This document shows, piece by piece, positions 62,193-64,000 of a DNA stretch of 64,000 bases (its first letter is position 1; each line of letters opens with the position of its first letter). This DNA comes from Micromonospora sp. WMMD980 (GTDB lineage Bacteria; Actinomycetota; Actinomycetes; Mycobacteriales; Micromonosporaceae). The notes below the pieces were generated by a model. That model ran no database searches and was not told where the DNA came from. It saw only the letters and a list, made by a program, of their open reading frames with translations. The stretch lies in assembly GCF_029626035.1 (NCBI RefSeq), contig NZ_JARUBE010000003.1, forward strand, positions 2,542,001-2,606,000, given 5' to 3'. Both the position numbers and the translations under genes were made by a program.

Positions 62193-64000
62193 TCAGGACG
62201 TTCCGAGTTCGCTGTCGATGAGGGCGAAGATGTCGTCCGCGGTGGCCGACGCCAGGTCGTCGTCGCCGCCGGCCGTCCCGGCGGTGGCCTCGTCGCCGGC
62301 GTCGCGCACCCGCTCCAGCAGCACCTCCAGGCGCATCCGCAGCCGGGAGCGCTCGTTGGAGTCGAGCGCGGCGACCTCGCCCAGCGCCGTCTCCACCTCG
62401 TCCAGGCCGCGCCGCAACGCCACCTCCGGGCTGCTCCGGTCCGGCAGCAGCAGCGTCCGGACCCGGGTGGCCAGGGCCAGCGGGGTCGGATGGTCGAAGA
62501 TCAGGGTCGCCGGCAGCCGGACGCCGGTCTCGGCGGTGAGCCGGTTGCGCAGCTCGACCGCGGTCAGCGAGTCGAAGCCGAGGTCCTTGAACGCCCGTTC
62601 CGCGCCCACCGCGTCGGTGGTCGGGTGCCCCAGCACGGCGGCGGCGTGCGCGACCACCAGGTCCAGCAGGATCGCGTCCTGCTCGGCCGGGGGGCGCGGG
62701 GCCAGCCGCTCGGCCAGCGGCACCGCCCCGGCGGTCGCCGCCGGGGCGACCCGGCGCACGGCCGGACGCACCAGCCGGCGCAGCAGCGGGGGCACCGCGT
62801 CGCCGAAGCCGGAACGGTCCAGCGCGGACAGCACCAGGTGCGCGCCGGGCAGGGTGAGCGCCGCGTCGAACAACGCCAGGCCGGTCGCGGAGTCCAGCGC
62901 GGCGCCGGCCCGGGTCGCCCGGTCCAGGTTCGCGCCGTCGAGGTGCGCGGTCATCCCGCTGGGCTGGGCCCACAGTCCCCAGGCCAGCGACACCGCCGGC
63001 AGGCCGAGCCCGCGGCGGTGGGCGGCCAACGCGTCGAGGTAGCTGTTGGCCGCCGCGTAGTTCGCCTGCCCGGGCGAGCCGAACGTGGCCGCGACCGACG
63101 AGTAGAGCACGAACATCGCCAGGTCGTGGTCGACGGTCAGCTCGTGCAGGTGCCGCGCGGCGTCGACCTTGGACCGGAACACGGTGTCGATCCGGTCCGG
63201 CGTCAGCGCGGCGAACGTCCCGTCGTCGAGCACACCGGCGCAGTGCACCACACCGGTCAACCGGCGTCCGTCGAGCAGCGCGGCGAGCGCGGCGCGGTCG
63301 GCCACGTCGCAGGCGACCACGTCGACCGTGGCGCCGGACTCCCGCAGCCGCGCGGTCAGCTCCGCGGCGCCCGACGCCTCCGGGCCGTGGCGGCTCGTCA
63401 GCAGCAGGTTCCGCACCCCGTACGCGGTCACCAGGTGCTCCGCCAGCAGGCCGCCGAGCTGGCCGGTGCCGCCGGTGACCAGCACCGTGCCGGCCGGGTC
63501 CAGCGGCGCGGGCACGGTGAAGACGTTCTTGCCGACGTGCCGGGCCCGGCTGATGTGCCGGAACGCGGCCGGCGCGTCCCGGACGTCCCAGGCGGTGATC
63601 GGCAGCATCCGCAGCCGGCCCTGGTCGAACAGGCGCAGCACCTCGCGCAGCAGCTCTCCGATGCGCACGGCACCGGCCTCGAACAGGTCGAACGCGTCGT
63701 ACCGGATGCCGGGGTGGCGGTCGGCCACCTCCAGCGGGTCACGCTTGTCGGTCTTGCCCATGTCCATCAGCCGGCCGCCCGGCGTCAGCAGGCGCAGCGA
63801 CGCGTCGGTGTACTCGCCGGTCAGCGAGTGCAGGACCATGTCCACGCCGCGGCCGCCGGTCACGGCCCGGAAGGAGCCCTCGAAGTCGAGTGTGCGCGAG
63901 GAGGCCAGGTGGTCGTCGGCCACGCCCAGCTCGCGGACCGTGTCCCACTTGGCCGGGCTCGCGGTGGCGAAGACCTCGACACCCCAGAGTTGGGCCAGCT
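62193..64000 (-). CDS. Modular type I polyketide synthase, C-terminal part (ER-KR-ACP-docking)
   Basis: 602 codons of a larger gene whose 5' end is off the window. First the end of an enoylreductase (VLHSLTGEYTDASLRLL, GRLMDMGKTD), then a ketoreductase with VLVTGGTGQLGG and catalytic SSV/YAAANSYLDAL; GVLDDGT gives the LDD motif of B-type stereochemistry. The carrier protein has LGFDSLTAVELRNRL (phosphopantetheine Ser). The last 100 residues form a C-terminal docking domain ending DDIFALIDSELGTS, with no thioesterase, so the chain is handed to another subunit encoded elsewhere. A complete reducing module (if AT and DH precede) is implied. Confidence 0.95.
   Translation of the reverse strand, partial: LAQLWGVEVFATASPAKWDTVRELGVADDHLASSRTLDFEGSFRAVTGGRGVDMVLHSLTGEYTDASLRLLTPGGRLMDMGKTDKRDPLEVADRHPGIRYDAFDLFEAGAVRIGELLREVLRLFDQGRLRMLPITAWDVRDAPAAFRHISRARHVGKNVFTVPAPLDPAGTVLVTGGTGQLGGLLAEHLVTAYGVRNLLLTSRHGPEASGAAELTARLRESGATVDVVACDVADRAALAALLDGRRLTGVVHCAGVLDDGTFAALTPDRIDTVFRSKVDAARHLHELTVDHDLAMFVLYSSVAATFGSPGQANYAAANSYLDALAAHRRGLGLPAVSLAWGLWAQPSGMTAHLDGANLDRATRAGAALDSATGLALFDAALTLPGAHLVLSALDRSGFGDAVPPLLRRLVRPAVRRVAPAATAGAVPLAERLAPRPPAEQDAILLDLVVAHAAAVLGHPTTDAVGAERAFKDLGFDSLTAVELRNRLTAETGVRLPATLIFDHPTPLALATRVRTLLLPDRSSPEVALRRGLDEVETALGEVAALDSNERSRLRMRLEVLLERVRDAGDEATAGTAGGDDDLASATADDIFALIDSELGTS

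Noticed and set aside
1..64000. CRISPR arrays, tRNA or rRNA genes
   Set aside because: No regularly spaced direct repeats and no recognisable tRNA or rRNA sequence were found on reading both strands; a covariance-model search was not possible here.

Overview
The window is very GC-rich actinobacterial DNA with GTG and TTG starts, tight operons and SARP and LAL regulators. A Micromonospora-like genome (Micromonosporaceae) is the best guess; this is inferred from gene content and style, not from a marker gene. No rRNA, tRNA or CRISPR array was recognised.

Layout. 0-5.1 kb: a DesA3-type fatty acid desaturase (cut by the window edge) with its FAD/2Fe-2S reductase, a divergent PucR-type regulator, an Acg-family nitroreductase-like protein and a divergent kinase-fold protein. 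5.1-5.9 kb: a 768-bp intergenic stretch holding a perfect 23-bp inverted repeat and a short dyad. 5.9-13.9 kb: an eight-gene operon, almost every junction overlapping or under 35 bp: DegT-type aminotransferase, MFS exporter, sulfotransferase, SDR, SAM methyltransferase, an HK97-fold (encapsulin-like) shell protein, a DadA-like FAD oxidase and an Asp/Glu-racemase-family protein. There are no phage genes around it, so it looks like an encapsulin-associated small-molecule pathway. It is the most exciting system in the window.

13.9-21.7 kb is mostly housekeeping: alpha/beta hydrolase, two small proteins, a glutamine-dependent amidotransferase of the N-acetylglutaminylglutamine type, type I glutamine synthetase, a GCS2/YbdK-type ligase, a PIG-L deacetylase and a hypothetical protein. 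21.8-42.4 kb is accessory and partly decayed. It contains a broken GH95-CBM2 gene, a four-gene operon built around a PaaK-like adenylating enzyme, an IS982-like remnant, an AlpA-like regulator beside three tandem dyads, a DUF3800-like and a barstar-family gene, a broken polyprenyl diphosphate synthase, an acyl-CoA oxidase, OsmC, a tetracycline-type ribosomal protection protein, a GH53 galactanase and a frameshifted FnIII-CBM2 protein. Six disrupted genes lie here.

42.6-64 kb, after a DedA gene, is the edge of a type I polyketide cluster that continues past the right end: Sfp-type phosphopantetheinyl transferase, LAL regulator, 2-isopropylmalate synthase, a catalytically degenerate transthyretin-like protein, a tiny secreted peptide, a large SARP regulator, acyl-CoA carboxylase alpha chain, KAS III, fatty acyl-AMP ligase, type II thioesterase, a DrrAB-like ABC exporter, carboxyltransferase beta chain and the ER-KR-ACP end of a modular PKS. 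Likely logic (inference): the ligase and KAS III build a starter, the carboxylase makes an extender, the PKS assembles the chain, the thioesterase edits it and the ABC pair exports it. Heptamer repeats spaced 11 or 22 bp upstream of the LAL gene and of the transthyretin-like/leuA pair fit SARP control.
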